Positions 36,665 to 41,692 of a stretch of 50,000 nucleotides of DNA are shown one piece after another. Each line of letters begins with the position of its first letter. Positions within the stretch are counted from its first letter, which is position 1. The stretch comes from Prorocentrum cordatum (taxonomy: Eukaryota > Sar > Dinophyceae > Prorocentrales > Prorocentraceae). Where the stretch lies: positions 715,432 through 765,431 of the forward strand of contig CAUYUJ010019915.1 in NCBI GenBank assembly GCA_963575745.1. The letters are read 5' to 3'. Both the position numbers and the translations under genes were made by a program. The notes under the pieces are model-generated. The model saw only the letters and a list, made by a program, of their open reading frames with translations, searched no databases and was not told the origin of the DNA.

Positions 36665-39590
36665 GGTGTCGTCGTCGTCGTCGGTGCTGTCGTCGTCGAA
36701 GTCGTCGGAGTCGTCGTCGGTGTCGTCGTAGTCGTCGTCGGCGTCGTCGTCGTCGTCGTCGTCGTTGTCGCTGTCGTCGTCGGCGCCGGTGTCGTTGCCA
36801 AGTGCGATTTGGTACCTACCGTCACGGTCATCAGAGGTCTTGCGACCAAGTTGCGGGTGGGAGGGTGGGATGTTTGCACGAGCAGTGGAGAGGACACTTT
36901 CAAGACAGTCAAAGTGAGTTGCACCACATATGTTGCACCACATCGTTTCGCTACGTCACATGTTTAATCTAGATTGCACCGCATATATTGCACCACGTAG
37001 CTTACACCGCATACATTGCGCCACATATATTGCACCACACACGCTACAAACCTATATGGCACCACATATAGTGCACCACGTAGCGTTCACCTCGTTCGTT
37101 TCATCCTCACGTAGCTTACGCCACATACACTGAGCCACAGATGATGCGCTGCATAGCGTACATCGCGTAGCTCACACCACCTTGTTTGCACCACCTCTGG
37201 TGCTCAACATGGACTGCGCCACATAGACTGCACCACATAGCTTGCATTAAACAGCTTGCGCACCACTTATATTTCATCAAGTAGATTGCTCCACACAGCT
37301 TCCACCACATATATTGCAGCACGTCTCATGCTAGAACACACTGTTTGGGATCACGCTGGCCGACATATATAAAGGAACTGGCCTTTCGCGCTGGAGTCGG
37401 GTCGGTGTCGCCCCCTCGTGGGTTTGGACGTAAATTTGGATGGAGGATTGGGAGTGGGTTCGGGCGTGAGCTTGGACGTGGTCTGGGACGTGCGCTTCGA
37501 CGAGGGTGTGGCGTGTGCTTGGGCATGGACTTGGACCTAGGTTTGGACCTGGATCTGCGCAGTGCTTTGGATGTGGATTTCACATGATGGGCTCCAGGCA
37601 CAAAGGTTTTCAAATACATGACTCCCCAAACGTTGGGCGGCCTGGGCGGCGACGGGGCGGCGACGAGGCGGCGAGGGGCGGCGACGGGACGGCTGGGCCG
37701 ACAACCAGACCCAGGCGATGGGCGGCGACGGGACGGCTGGGCCGACAACCAGACCCAGGCGATGGGCGGAGACGCAGACAGCCAGGCCCAGGCGACGAGC
37801 GGCCGGCGACGGGGCGGCGACGAGGTGGCGACGGGCGGCTGCATGCCAGCCAGACCGACAACCAGGCCCAGTTTCCTACAACACCGGTGGCAGCCCCTGA
37901 GTGCAAGTACTGTTCTGGGAAAAGGTGGGGCGGCTGATGTACAGCCACTGCATGGGGAACACTGCGTAGTAGCGTGACGGCCCGACCCGACGAACTCACT
38001 GCATGGGGAACACGGGCGCATCAAACTCACGCTCCGACCCAACGAACTTGGCTGGTGATTGTAATCAGGGTTGTCAGTCAGAAGACACACGTACGCTCAT
38101 AGTAACAACCAGACTCTGTGGAGTATATTAATCGAGGCGCCACGCTCAAAAACCAATACATGCCAAGCCAATGATACTTATGCGTTGAGAAAGCTGCGTC
38201 GCGATTTCAATGGACCACTGGCATGTGTTTTTTCAGAACAGCGTTGCAAGCTGTTTGCGCCAGTATGTCTGTTTCTCCGTGCTTTTCAGTCTTGCTTACT
38301 TGTCCATTGCTTGGCAATCTGCAACATCGCGCGACGCAGTAGGCGAAGCACGGGCAGATGGTAACGACGACGATCACATGACGGTGACGACGATGATGAT
38401 CGTGATGATGTTATTCATGATGGTCATGATGGTGATGATGAGGTTGTTGATGATGATGGTGATGATGGTGATGATGATGATAATGATGATGATTGTGATG
38501 GTGATGGTAATGGCGTTGATGGTGATGACGATGACGATGACGATGACGATGTTGTCGCTGATAATGATGATGACGATGATGATGGTGGATCGGATGATAC
38601 TGCGATCATATCCTTCGAACAACAACTATGAAATCAATGATGACGATGATGATGCTGTCGATGCTTTCGCTGATGATGATGCTGATGATGCTGATGATAC
38701 TGCTGATGATGTTGATACTGATAAGGATGATGATGCGGAAAATGATGACGACGATGACGACGATGATGCTGCTGATGCTTATGATGCTGCTGATGAGGAT
38801 GATGATGATGACGATCATGAGAATGATGACGATACTGATGCTGATGATGCTGATGATGATGATGCTGCTGCCGATGATGATGCTGATGCTGATGATGAGT
38901 ACGAACATGATCATACTGGGGATTCTGACACTGACGATGTCGACGCCGATGATGAAATTGTTGACGACACTTGTGATGACGGCAAGTATGATGATAGCGA
39001 TAAGGATGGTGATGATGGTGATGATGCTGCTGATGATGATCCTCATCATCATTGTGATGGTGATGGCAATGGTGGTCATGCTGCTGATGATGCTGATGAT
39101 GCTGATGATGATGATCGAGACGAATCATGACGATCATAACCGAGGAATTACGATGAGACCGATGATGATGTTGATGATGATGCTGATGCTGATTCTAATG
39201 ATGATGAGTCTGATACTGATGATGGCGATGCTGATGATGAAGGTGATGTCGATGATGCTTGTGATGATGACCAGGATTACGATAGTGCTGAGGATGGTGA
39301 TCGTGGTGATGGTGATGATGGTCAGTATTCTGGGGGTGATGATACTGTCGATTATCGTGATGAGGAGGATTATGAGGATGTGGAGGATGAAGGGGAGGAA
39401 GAGCAGGTGCGGTGAAGCAACCGTAGTCGCTGCGGTGACTGCGGCAGCAGTGGCAGCGGCCCTCGCTTGCTCGCGGGGCGGGGGGGTCGGCGCCCGGCAG
39501 GAGGCCAACGAGGGTTTCACGCCGCTGATGACGGGCGAGCTGCCCTTCTCCATGGACGCGCTGTTCGACAACCTGGTGGATCATGCGGGG
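6230..39590 (+). CDS. COPG: Coatomer subunit gamma (COPI coat), eight micro-exons found of a partial gene
   Basis: Gamma-COP is a large subunit of the COPI vesicle coat. It acts at Golgi membranes in retrograde transport with beta-, delta- and zeta-COP, and is related to AP-adaptor large chains. The exons are 6230-6278, 8648-8698, 12344-12397, 22033-22092, 22775-22830, 24417-24483, 29769-29828 and 39501-39590. Joined, they keep one frame and give, in order, LCEFIE|DCEY, KILSFLGEE|VPN, SKYIRFIYNRMIL|ENAPVRA, the NDNDDE|VRERINLY trunk end, and a GELPFSMDALFDNL segment. From exon 2 to exon 7 the lengths match plant and animal gamma-COP almost residue for residue. Every intron begins and ends beside a shared AG|G. 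Donors are GT once, GC three times and GA three times. Missing are the N-terminal trunk and the linker/appendage half. The main alternative is a processed or decayed copy, but no stop or frameshift was seen in the exons. Confidence 0.85.
6300..6660. repeat. Degenerate CTTGGGGCC(C/T)CTC repeat
   Basis: Short units around TCTTGGGGC and GGGCCTCTTGG recur irregularly here. The same vocabulary is found at 23410-23700, and in reverse complement at 34270-34750. This points to a dispersed, loosely tandem family rather than coding DNA. Confidence 0.7.
8394..8520. repeat. (GTT)n microsatellite with GCT variants
   Basis: About 40 near-perfect GTT units, changing to alternating GTTGCT in the middle. It gives homopolymer-like frames in several phases, none of them credible proteins. 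Confidence 0.97.
8648..8698 (+). CDS. COPG: Coatomer gamma subunit, exon 2 of those found
   Basis: Encodes VPAAREVGLLHLCEFIE. The block G-L-L-H-L-C-E-F-I-E(-D) is one of the most conserved stretches in gamma-COP trunks of plants, animals and protists. The acceptor is CGCCAG|GTGCCC. The donor side reads ATCGAG|GACCCT, and the next acceptor reads GCCGAG|GACTGC, so the CGAGGAC sequence is repeated at both ends of the intron and the exact cut is ambiguous by a few bases. Phase 0 at both ends. It is flanked by CCT-repeat DNA downstream. Confidence 0.85.
9400..10600. repeat. GC-rich minisatellite, CCAGCCAGCGCGCCCC...TTTATTTCGGCACG unit
   Basis: About a dozen units of roughly 80-110 bp, each with a CAGCCAGCGCGCCCCCTCCG block, a CCGACCCTTTTATTTCGGCACG block and a poly-C stretch of variable length. 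The 499- and 312-residue Pro/Ala/Arg frames over it come from the repeat. Confidence 0.9.
11340..12290. repeat. GAT-rich imperfect microsatellite
   Basis: Two blocks of GATGAT with GAC, GGT and GCT variants, the first with a pure (GAT)n core at 11490-11550. Frames give Asp/Met/His runs. The 251-residue plus frame runs out of this repeat into the gamma-COP exon at 12344, which explains its sudden change of composition. Confidence 0.9.
12344..12397 (+). CDS. COPG: Coatomer gamma subunit, exon 3 of those found
   Basis: Encodes exactly DCEYPNLCTKILSFLGEE, matching the gamma-COP segment that follows LCEFIE (D-C-E-F/Y...I-L-x-x-L-G-x-E) with no gap. The acceptor is CGCCGAG|GACTGC and the donor GAAGAG|GCTTCT, a GC donor. 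Phase 0 at both ends, 54 nt. The upstream 60 bases in the same frame also lack stops, but they sit within a pyrimidine-rich segment typical of an acceptor. It is surrounded by GGA and GAT repeats. Confidence 0.88.
13640..13840. repeat. GGA/GAG microsatellite
   Basis: Near-uninterrupted GGA units on the plus strand. Similar tracts occur at 12430-12560, 13078-13140, 15380-15510, 15720-15840 and 22837-22985. Their Glu, Gly and Arg frames are artefacts. Confidence 0.95.
14024..14162. mobile_element. MITE-like element, TCGGGC family, copy 3 (diverged)
   Basis: The left end CCGGGCCTGTCCCCCTACAG and the right end CTAGGCGGACACGCCCGCCC are inverted copies. The interior shares CATAGTCAGAGAGATCGTC-like phrases and TTTTTGACC with copies 1 and 5. 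It is non-coding. Confidence 0.7.
14398..14945. repeat. Tandem array of a 73-bp unit, eight copies
   Basis: The phrase GGACCCTGAC occurs at 14398 (variant), 14471, 14543, 14617, 14691, 14764, 14837 and 14911, a spacing of 72-74 bp. Each unit contains TTTTTGGACCCTGACCCCGC and GATCTGCGTGAGGGGTG. Because 73 is not a multiple of three, each unit falls in a new frame, so the array is not a repeat protein. It is followed by unrelated DNA at 14946. Confidence 0.95.
15720..15840. repeat. GGA microsatellite
   Basis: About 40 GGA units with few interruptions, just after a CGGTGAAT phrase. It is followed by a GC-rich GCACGG-type repeat to about 16060. Neither part is coding. Confidence 0.95.
16353..16451 (-). 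other. Hydrophobic exon-like frame, minus strand
   Basis: On the minus strand this 99-base block reads VALVMAQGLMLMLLGVDV and then LAERLDLGHRAAWDQ. It sits between CAAG|GTCGCG and CCAG|GTCGCG, so the same GTCGCG follows AG at both ends, as at dinoflagellate exon-intron borders. It is in phase 0 at both ends. It would be a membrane or buried helix. No family was recognised and it lies antisense within a gamma-COP intron, so it could be an exon of another gene or chance. Confidence 0.25.
16479..16641. repeat. Dispersed repeat with GGGAAAATATGGGAAGTGGGGGG core, copy 1
   Basis: The GGGAAAATATGGGAAGTGGG core, an AGACAGAA...AAATAT stretch and a TTTGTGTGTATTTCTTTGTG end match the copy at 40558-40716 over the whole length, in the same order. 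The ACACAGACACAA left end and the TTTGTGTGT right end are loosely inverted. It is non-coding. Confidence 0.75.
16880..17051. mobile_element. MITE-like element, GTAAGAGTGACC family, copy 1
   Basis: The left end, ACGTAAGAGTGACC then TTGGTGCGGGC, and the right end, CCGCGCACCAAAGGTCACTC then TTACCCAGGGTCACTCTTGCGT, are inverted copies with each end itself doubled. A longer relative spans 35133-35812. It is non-coding. Confidence 0.7.
17333..17503. mobile_element. MITE-like element, TCGGGC family, copy 4 (diverged)
   Basis: The left end GGTCTGGCATGTCCTCCTAC and the right end CCTGTAGAGGGAGATGGCCG are inverted copies. The AT-rich interior includes AAAAGTCGTCCCCAGACAAT, which recalls the interior of copy 1 in reverse complement. 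It is non-coding. Confidence 0.7.
17560..17690. repeat. 11-bp tandem repeat, GCCGATGCATC unit
   Basis: Between about 17612 and 17685 successive units read GCCGATGCATC, GTCGATGCGTC and GGTGATGCATC with one- or two-base changes; looser copies extend to both sides. The unit length is not a multiple of three, so it is not coding. Confidence 0.85.
17917..18126. mobile_element. Left half of a TCGGGC-family element running into (GTT)n
   Basis: ACGTCGGGCCTGTCCCTCTA, then CAGGAGGAACATTCCAAAAT and AGTCAAAACATAGTCTGGGG, is the left end of the MITE-like family. At 17986 it passes into about 45 GTT units with a single GCT variant. No right end follows. The matching right half, preceded by its own GTT tract, lies at 20687-20987 in the same orientation. 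Confidence 0.75.
18590..20020. repeat. Minisatellite of 21-bp units, CTTCGTGGCCCC + 9 bases
   Basis: The constant CTTCGTGGCCCC is followed mostly by CTCGCTGCC or GCTGTCGCC (21 bp), with longer units carrying CATATGCATGCC or CATATATGTATGCC. Groups of these variants recur in the same order several times, giving a higher-order pattern with GCTCGTTCGCGCC spacers. Because 21 is a multiple of three, long frames stay open (G-A-T-K-G or G-P-R-R-A repeats on the minus strand, and others on the plus strand). I see no sign that any is used. Confidence 0.9.
20687..20987. mobile_element. (GTT)n running into the right half of a TCGGGC-family element
   Basis: About 220 bases of GTT with GTC and GTG variants end at about 20908. 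Then comes TTTTTCGAATATTTTTCGAA and the family right end CCTGTATGGGGGACATGCCC followed by GACCTAA. It is the complement of the left half-element at 17917. Confidence 0.75.
21512..21680. repeat. Inverted-repeat family TATCCATATCCACTGCGCC, copy 2
   Basis: Begins TATCCATATCCACTGCGCCC and ends with CCAAGGCGCGGTGG. Its second half is the reverse complement of the first part of the copy at 4890 (shared CTTTCTGGGAAGGGGCG). It is non-coding. Confidence 0.55.
22033..22092 (+). CDS. COPG: Coatomer gamma subunit, exon 4 of those found
   Basis: Encodes VPNTSVPSKYIRFIYNRMIL. P-S-K-Y-I-R-F-I-Y-N-R is a signature of gamma-COP and is the single strongest match in the window. The acceptor is AAACAG|GTGCCC. 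The donor is placed at ATTCTG|GAGACT (GA), because joining to GCAG|GAGAAC then gives L-E-N-x-x-V-R-A, the same length as in homologues. A GC donor at GG|GCGTAAG a few bases later would break the frame. GAGA is repeated at both intron ends. Confidence 0.93.
22093..22774 (+). other. Gamma-COP intron 4 (0.68 kb, GA-AG as placed)
   Basis: The shortest intron of the gene. It holds a short GAT-rich patch (22110-22190), a CAGGTGCAGTTG direct repeat near 22250, and otherwise mixed-sequence DNA. No other feature was seen. Confidence 0.6.
22775..22830 (+). CDS. COPG: Coatomer gamma subunit, exon 5 of those found
   Basis: Encodes ENAPVRAASVDALTKIAM plus the first two bases of an Arg codon. This matches the V-R-A-x-A-V-x-x-L-A-K-F helix repeat that follows FIYNR in gamma-COP. 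The donor is GATGAG|GCGCCA (GC) and the codon is completed by the next exon (AG|G). A pure GGA microsatellite begins six bases after the donor. Confidence 0.9.
22831..24416 (+). other. Gamma-COP intron 5 (1.6 kb, GC-AG)
   Basis: Starts with GGA repeats (22837-22985), then GC-rich DNA, then a CTTGGGGCC-type degenerate repeat (23410-23700) and mixed DNA. No gene was recognised. Confidence 0.65.
24417..24483 (+). CDS. COPG: Coatomer gamma subunit, exon 6 of those found
   Basis: Completes the Arg codon split from the previous exon and reads CPKLRRDVMLLLN followed by FAQNDNDDE. Homologues have a leucine-rich helix (V-L-L-K-R) and then an acidic D-D-D-N/D-E turn before V-R-D/E-R. Position by position from the TK/AK of exon 5 to the VR of exon 7 the length is identical to animal gamma-COP. 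The acceptor is GTGGAG|GTGCCC and the donor GATGAG|GCCCCT (GC). Confidence 0.9.
25120..25248. mobile_element. MITE-like element, CATCGCTCGGACGT family, copy 1
   Basis: The ends CATCGCTCGGACGTG and GACGTCCGAGCGATG are inverted copies of at least 14 bp. The 95-bp interior (TTTTTCCTTCGGCGAGG, then CACGCACGAAACCGAAAAAA) is almost identical to that of the copy at 40294-40421. The small divergence suggests recent movement. It is non-coding. Confidence 0.85.
25895..25990. mobile_element. MITE-like element, CGGCGGTGAAATCC family, copy B
   Basis: The left end is GCGATCGGCGGCGAAATCCG and the right end GAGTTCGGACTTCGTCGAAC. The interior GATTCAGGCAACCCGATGGG matches copy A at 5094. A third, partial and differently arranged copy follows directly (25992-26100), so the two may have been nested or tandem. 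Confidence 0.65.
26240..26552. repeat. TCG/TTTGTCG microsatellite
   Basis: GTCGTC units interleaved with GTCTTT, including seven or so copies of TTTGTCGTC. Valine, arginine and serine homopolymer frames result. It is not coding. Confidence 0.95.
27648..28761 (+). CDS. Five-bladed beta-propeller protein, glycosyl-hydrolase-like (GH43/GH130-type fold), 3' part
   Basis: Exon 27648-27758 reads a blade with RFDSASVGGVWVQ and W-R-M-Y-Y. A 148-nt intron (27759-27906, GT-AG) contains a frame change, and splicing ttgggg|gaggca gives YYRLG|EADPAV. Exon 27907-28761 then runs to a TAA. It has repeating S-x-D-G-x-x-W-R blade motifs (SSDGRAWRKV, SADGLEWRRA, SPDGLEWRRE) alternating with F-D or W-D strands and M-Y-Y-H. 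This is the pattern of secreted plant, algal and bacterial arabinanase/levansucrase-like propellers; the substrate is unknown and the catalytic acids cannot be assigned with confidence. The 5' end is not defined. A frame at 27091 starts MRPRAARRRPAPLAALALAA, a possible signal peptide. The gene sits inside gamma-COP intron 6 and is much more GC-rich than its surroundings. Confidence 0.75.
29769..29828 (+). CDS. COPG: Coatomer gamma subunit, exon 7 of those found
   Basis: Encodes VRERINLYSSVLHQCIEENK. V-R-D/E-R-x-x-x-Y-x-x-V-L is the conserved helix that follows the acidic turn in gamma-COP, and it joins exon 6 (NDNDDE) with no gap. The acceptor is GCTAG|GTGCGG. The donor is placed at AACAAG|GAGGAG (GA) because the next acceptor reads GGCAG|GAGGCC, which repeats the AG|GAGG at both ends. 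A longer exon ending at a GC near 29839 is possible. Just downstream comes a long CCT repeat. Confidence 0.9.
29905..30550. repeat. CCT/CTC microsatellite block
   Basis: CCTCCT and CTCCTCCCT units with short CTTC and TCCC variants. It includes a near-pure run at 30195-30263 and a (CCCT)n stretch at 30335-30372. Proline, serine and leucine frames, and glutamate frames on the minus strand, are artefacts. Confidence 0.95.
31400..32225 (-). pseudogene. LINE C-terminal region with two C2H2 zinc fingers and in-frame stops
   Basis: After the TAA that ends the longest reverse-transcriptase block, the same frame continues with protein-like sequence interrupted only by a TAG and a TGA. It reads through a basic region (KRERDENIRSWARKRPKEF) to a first finger, YVCDLCGRTTRTKQGMAVH then TGRDH (Cys-x2-Cys-x12-His-x4-His, near 31540-31575). 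Twelve codons later, across the TGA, comes a second, CRSCQTEFHTFQRLVKHLTL then AH (classic C2H2, near 31400-31466). Such fingers in retrotransposons are thought to bind RNA or target DNA. The protein-like order across the stops shows they are late mutations. Confidence 0.8.
32226..32880 (-). pseudogene. LINE reverse transcriptase, palm motifs B to D
   Basis: Continues the reverse transcriptase after a one-base slip near 32880, where the frame for PKF|LKPSLLDRLRQSAYN takes over. It holds GTRPGVQYSDVAFNAHLAIL (motif B), MSFVDDLTDY (motif C, F-V-D-D catalytic box with two aspartates) and a motif D region GLKPHPEKTKAILMHYG. The catalytic aspartates are present, so damage lies outside the active site. 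Confidence 0.9.
32881..33720 (-). pseudogene. LINE reverse transcriptase, fingers and motif A
   Basis: Frame reading GVVNSYEAVIKSLKTSRHLL to PRPPQ-like sequence before the slip. It contains the finger region (EYQKPYRGILLNNAIGKMHS) and motif A as ITFLDLREAFHSV, with the first catalytic aspartate. The block between the endonuclease and the fingers is Arg/Gln-rich linker. It is joined to the preceding block by a slip near 33735. Confidence 0.9.
33723..34142 (-). pseudogene. LINE AP-type endonuclease, C-terminal half
   Basis: Carries IMFIDANARTGD (the G-D-F-N-A-like strand of exo/endonuclease/phosphatase enzymes) and EHYTWHSGKDPHRIDYVVIP (the T-W...D-Y catalytic region). The N-terminal part of the domain is missing; upstream sequence has an immediate stop and becomes unrelated repeat. 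Confidence 0.88.
34270..34750. repeat. Degenerate CCAAGAGGCCCCAAGA repeat
   Basis: Reverse-complement version of the CTTGGGGCCTCTTGG vocabulary at 6300-6660 and 23410-23700. Units are irregular, about 15-25 bp. It is not coding. Confidence 0.75.
35133..35812. mobile_element. Long GTAAGAGTGACC-family element, copy 2
   Basis: The left end ACACGTAAGAGTGACCCTTG and the right end CCGCGCACCAAAGGGCACTC, then GGGTCAGTCTTACGTGT, match the ends of the 172-bp copy at 16880. The 600-bp interior is different and includes an AT-rich TTTGACTATTTTTGAC stretch. It could be a parent-like longer member or a copy with an insertion. No transposase was seen inside. Confidence 0.6.
36540..36790. repeat. TCG/GTC microsatellite
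   Basis: (TCG)n with TCA and GGCG variants. It serves as the pyrimidine-containing approach to the exon-like block that starts at 36803. Confidence 0.95.
36803..36913 (+). other. Exon-like block with strong donor, within gamma-COP intron 7
   Basis: A 111-base open block between GCCAAG|TGCGAT and GTCAAA|GTGAGT. It reads CDLVPTVTVIRGLATKLRVG and then GWDVCTSSGEDTFKTVK and is phase 0 at both ends, so it would fit in frame between gamma-COP exons 7 and 8. Homologues have no segment of this length there. It could be an alternative exon, an exon of another gene or a chance open block. No family was recognised. Confidence 0.3.
36920..37330. repeat. Degenerate TTGCACCACATATA tandem repeat
   Basis: Roughly 17-19 bp units such as TTGCACCACATATA and TAGCTTACACCGCATACA repeat about twenty times with drift. 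It is not coding. Confidence 0.8.
37640..37860. repeat. 45-bp tandem repeat, CGGCTGGGCCGACAACCAGA unit
   Basis: Two full 45-bp units starting near 37688 and 37733 and partial, diverged ones on both sides. In-frame translations give G-D-G-T-A-G-P-T-T-R-P repeats. I do not regard them as a protein. Confidence 0.8.
38340..39400. repeat. GAT/GAC microsatellite
   Basis: About 1 kb of GATGAT with GAC, GGT, GCT variants, interrupted near 38600 by non-repeat DNA. It yields an acidic Asp-rich frame and Met, His, Ile frames; none is a gene. It ends about 100 bp before gamma-COP exon 8. Confidence 0.93.
39501..39590 (+). CDS. COPG: Coatomer gamma subunit, exon 8 of those found
   Basis: Reads EANEGFTPL, then MTGELPFSMDALFDNLVD and HAG. 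In plant gamma-COP the trunk end is followed after a short gap by F-x-F-G-S-L-x-V-P-L-x-N-x-E-x-S-L, and this exon has the same spacing of hydrophobic residues, with G-E-L-P-F-S-M-D-A-L-x-x-x-L. The acceptor is CGGCAG|GAGGCC. The donor is likely GGGG|GCCTCG or CAT|GCGGGG (both GC), so the end is uncertain by six bases. The match is weaker than for exons 2-7 but position, phase and junction all agree. Confidence 0.7.
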
Positions 39591-40293
39591 GCCTCGGGCT
39601 CGCCTGGGCTCCTCGCGATCGGGCGACGTCAGCTGACCACCTCGTCGATCCTGGCCGGGCGGCTCCTTGGGCCCACAATTCGGGGCGCTCAAGAGACGGG
39701 GGTTCAGTGCAAACGGGGGTGAGCCAGAGCGCCGGATCTTGCAGAATCCTGCAGAGCCAGGGTTGCACTGACCCGGGCTTGGGCGCAGGATCCTGCAGGA
39801 TTCTGCAAAGCCTGCAAGCGGGTCAGTAGATCTGGGGAAACCAAAAACGTTCGGGGGTGGACAGACCTCCTACCCTGACACGTCGATTTGTGAGTCGGCT
39901 GTTTTCGGTTCGCGGGAGGGCGTCGTGGCCGTCATTTTTGCGGGTCCAGGTCCGCCGGCTTCGGCCCCAGGCCGTTTTCATTAAGGGAAGGTTTACTAAA
40001 GGGAGGTTTGTCCACCGCCGAAAGGTACCGATACCGTTGCTCCCCAGACCTCTCCCAGTGTGCGTTCTGACCAGGATGTCGAGGTGAATGCATCGGTGGC
40101 GACGAGGGCCTCCCAGGAGGCCCAGGAAGGCGTAACACGATGGAGGGGTAACGCGCTATGGGCACCCCTTCCTCCGAAGATCCCTCCCTGAAGGAGCGGT
40201 GCGGGCACCCTCTCCTGGCTGGGCCAATGGTGGCGCAGGCGGCCACGGCGCCGAAGCAGAGGCCACCGTGGGCCCAGGGGGGCCCCATGGCCC

Positions 40294-40421
40294 TGGCATC
40301 GCTCGGACGTGTGCATTTTTCCTTCGGCGAGGGCCGTCGAGGAGCATCCTTGATCATTTGGCGAAACAACCACGCACGAAACCGAAAAAAAACACAGGAA
40401 CTGGACGTCCGAGCGATGGCC
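40294..40421. mobile_element. MITE-like element, CATCGCTCGGACGT family, copy 2
   Basis: Same ends and same interior as the copy at 25120, differing at only a few positions (for example GAGGGCCGTCGAGG for GAGGACCTTCGAGG, and one base near CGAAACAACC). About 15 kb apart in the same orientation. Confidence 0.85.
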
Positions 40422-40557
40422 AGTGGCTTTCGGGCTGTGCCCGAGAGCTGGGTCCAGGGGCCCTTCTGCGCGTGGCCCAGTGGCTCGCCGCGGCCAGGGC
40501 AGGGCGTCCCCCGGAAGACACAGAGCGCTTCTCGCGCGGCAGGCGCCTTCTCTCAGG

Positions 40558-40716
40558 TGGGAAAGAAAGACACAGACACAATTAATCGTCCATTCCCCAG
40601 AAAATATGGGAAAATATGGGAAGTGGGGGGGAAGACAAAAAAACAGAAAATATGGGAAACTATGGGGAATCTTTTTATTTGTGTGTATTTATTTGTGTGT
40701 CCCAGGGCCCCTTCAT
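40558..40716. repeat. Dispersed repeat with GGGAAAATATGGGAAGTGGG core, copy 2
   Basis: Matches 16479-16641 throughout: ACACAGACACAAT, then CCATTCCCCAGAAAATATGG, GGGAAAATATGGGAAGTGGG, AGACAAAAAAACAGAAAATA, TTTGTGTGTATTTATTTGTG and TCCCAGGGCCCCTTC. It is non-coding. Confidence 0.8.
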
Positions 40717-41639
40717 TCTCCTTCTCGCTTCCACCAAGTCTGCGGCGTGCCGCTGGTCCTGGCCCCGCCGCTGGGCGCGTTGTGCTTGATGCGTGGGCGT
40801 CGCTGGCGCCGGAGGGTGCCCAGAGAAGGAGCCGCTCTCGCCGATCCGTTGACCCCCCCATGTCCGCAGACGGGCCAACGGCGATGCAGGTAACGGCGAC
40901 CGCGGGTTTCGGTGCTGTGGGAACGCGTGGCTCGCGCTCTCCCGCGATTCGCGGCGTCGTGTTCGCTCGATCCATTTTTGCAGACTGGAACCGCAGGAGC
41001 AAGTGCGGCTCGCGGCTTCCTACACTTTTGTGGCTCCCAACGTCGCCGTCAAGCAGCATCGCCGTGGGCCTGGCCCTGGCGGGTGCTGCCCCCTCCCTGT
41101 GGTCGCGCCCTGGCCCGTGGGAGGCGCGGTGGTCGGCTGACGATCGCCCGACGTCGCGGGGTACCTTATTAGTGAATTTCATTGGTTTTAGGGATTTAAC
41201 AAATGGTCGCAGCCACGCAGAGGGCGTGCGTAGCGACGCCCCAAATGCTCGGTCTCCAGTACTTCTACGTGGCGGCGCCCCCGCAGGCACGCAGAGCTTC
41301 TAAAGACCAAACATTTTGAACACCAATCGTTTCCACTACTAAGGTAGCAGCAAGGGCGCCTGCGCTCTTCCCCGCGCCCCTTGCGGCTGGGGAGCCGGGG
41401 CGGGCTGGCCCTCGCTTGGGGGTCGGAGGGCGCCAGCCGACACGCCTGCACGGAGCCCGGCCAGCCCGGAACGTAGGCCCTGTCCCTCCGATTGGCGTCG
41501 CCTCGTCCCGATGCCGATCTCGAGGGTTGCCTCCGTTTTCGAGGGCGCATCTCTACGAGTGTCATCGCCTGGTTGGCTTGCCAATCCCAAGAATGGGGAT
41601 AGACGTGGCGTACGTCTCGTGCCACTACAACAACGCGCA

Positions 41640-41641
<2 letters not shown>

Positions 41642-41692
<51 letters not shown>

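Larger units (their letters stand above)
29829..39500 (+). other. Gamma-COP intron 7 (9.7 kb, GA-AG as placed)
   Basis: Holds CCT repeats (29905-30550), the antisense LINE (31062-34148), a reverse-complement CTTGGGGCC-type repeat (34270-34750), another CCT run (34795-34885), a long member of the GTAAGAGTGACC family (35133-35812), a TCG microsatellite (36540-36790), an exon-like block (36803-36913), a TTGCACCACATATA repeat (36920-37330), a 45-bp repeat (37640-37860) and GAT repeats (38340-39400). The stretch 35820-36540 shows no recognisable feature. Confidence 0.65.

Noticed and set aside
38210-39130. Asp-rich 306-residue frame resembling an acidic calcium-binding protein
   Set aside because: It is a translation of GAT/GAC microsatellite; no signal peptide or structured domain.
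40872-40898. Tiny exon ending GATGCAG|GTAACG
   Set aside because: Good donor and an AG upstream, but only about 20 bases and no match to the expected gamma-COP continuation.
41640-41692. TATA-like promoter in the (AT)n run
   Set aside because: A long dinucleotide repeat; dinoflagellate promoters generally lack a TATA box.
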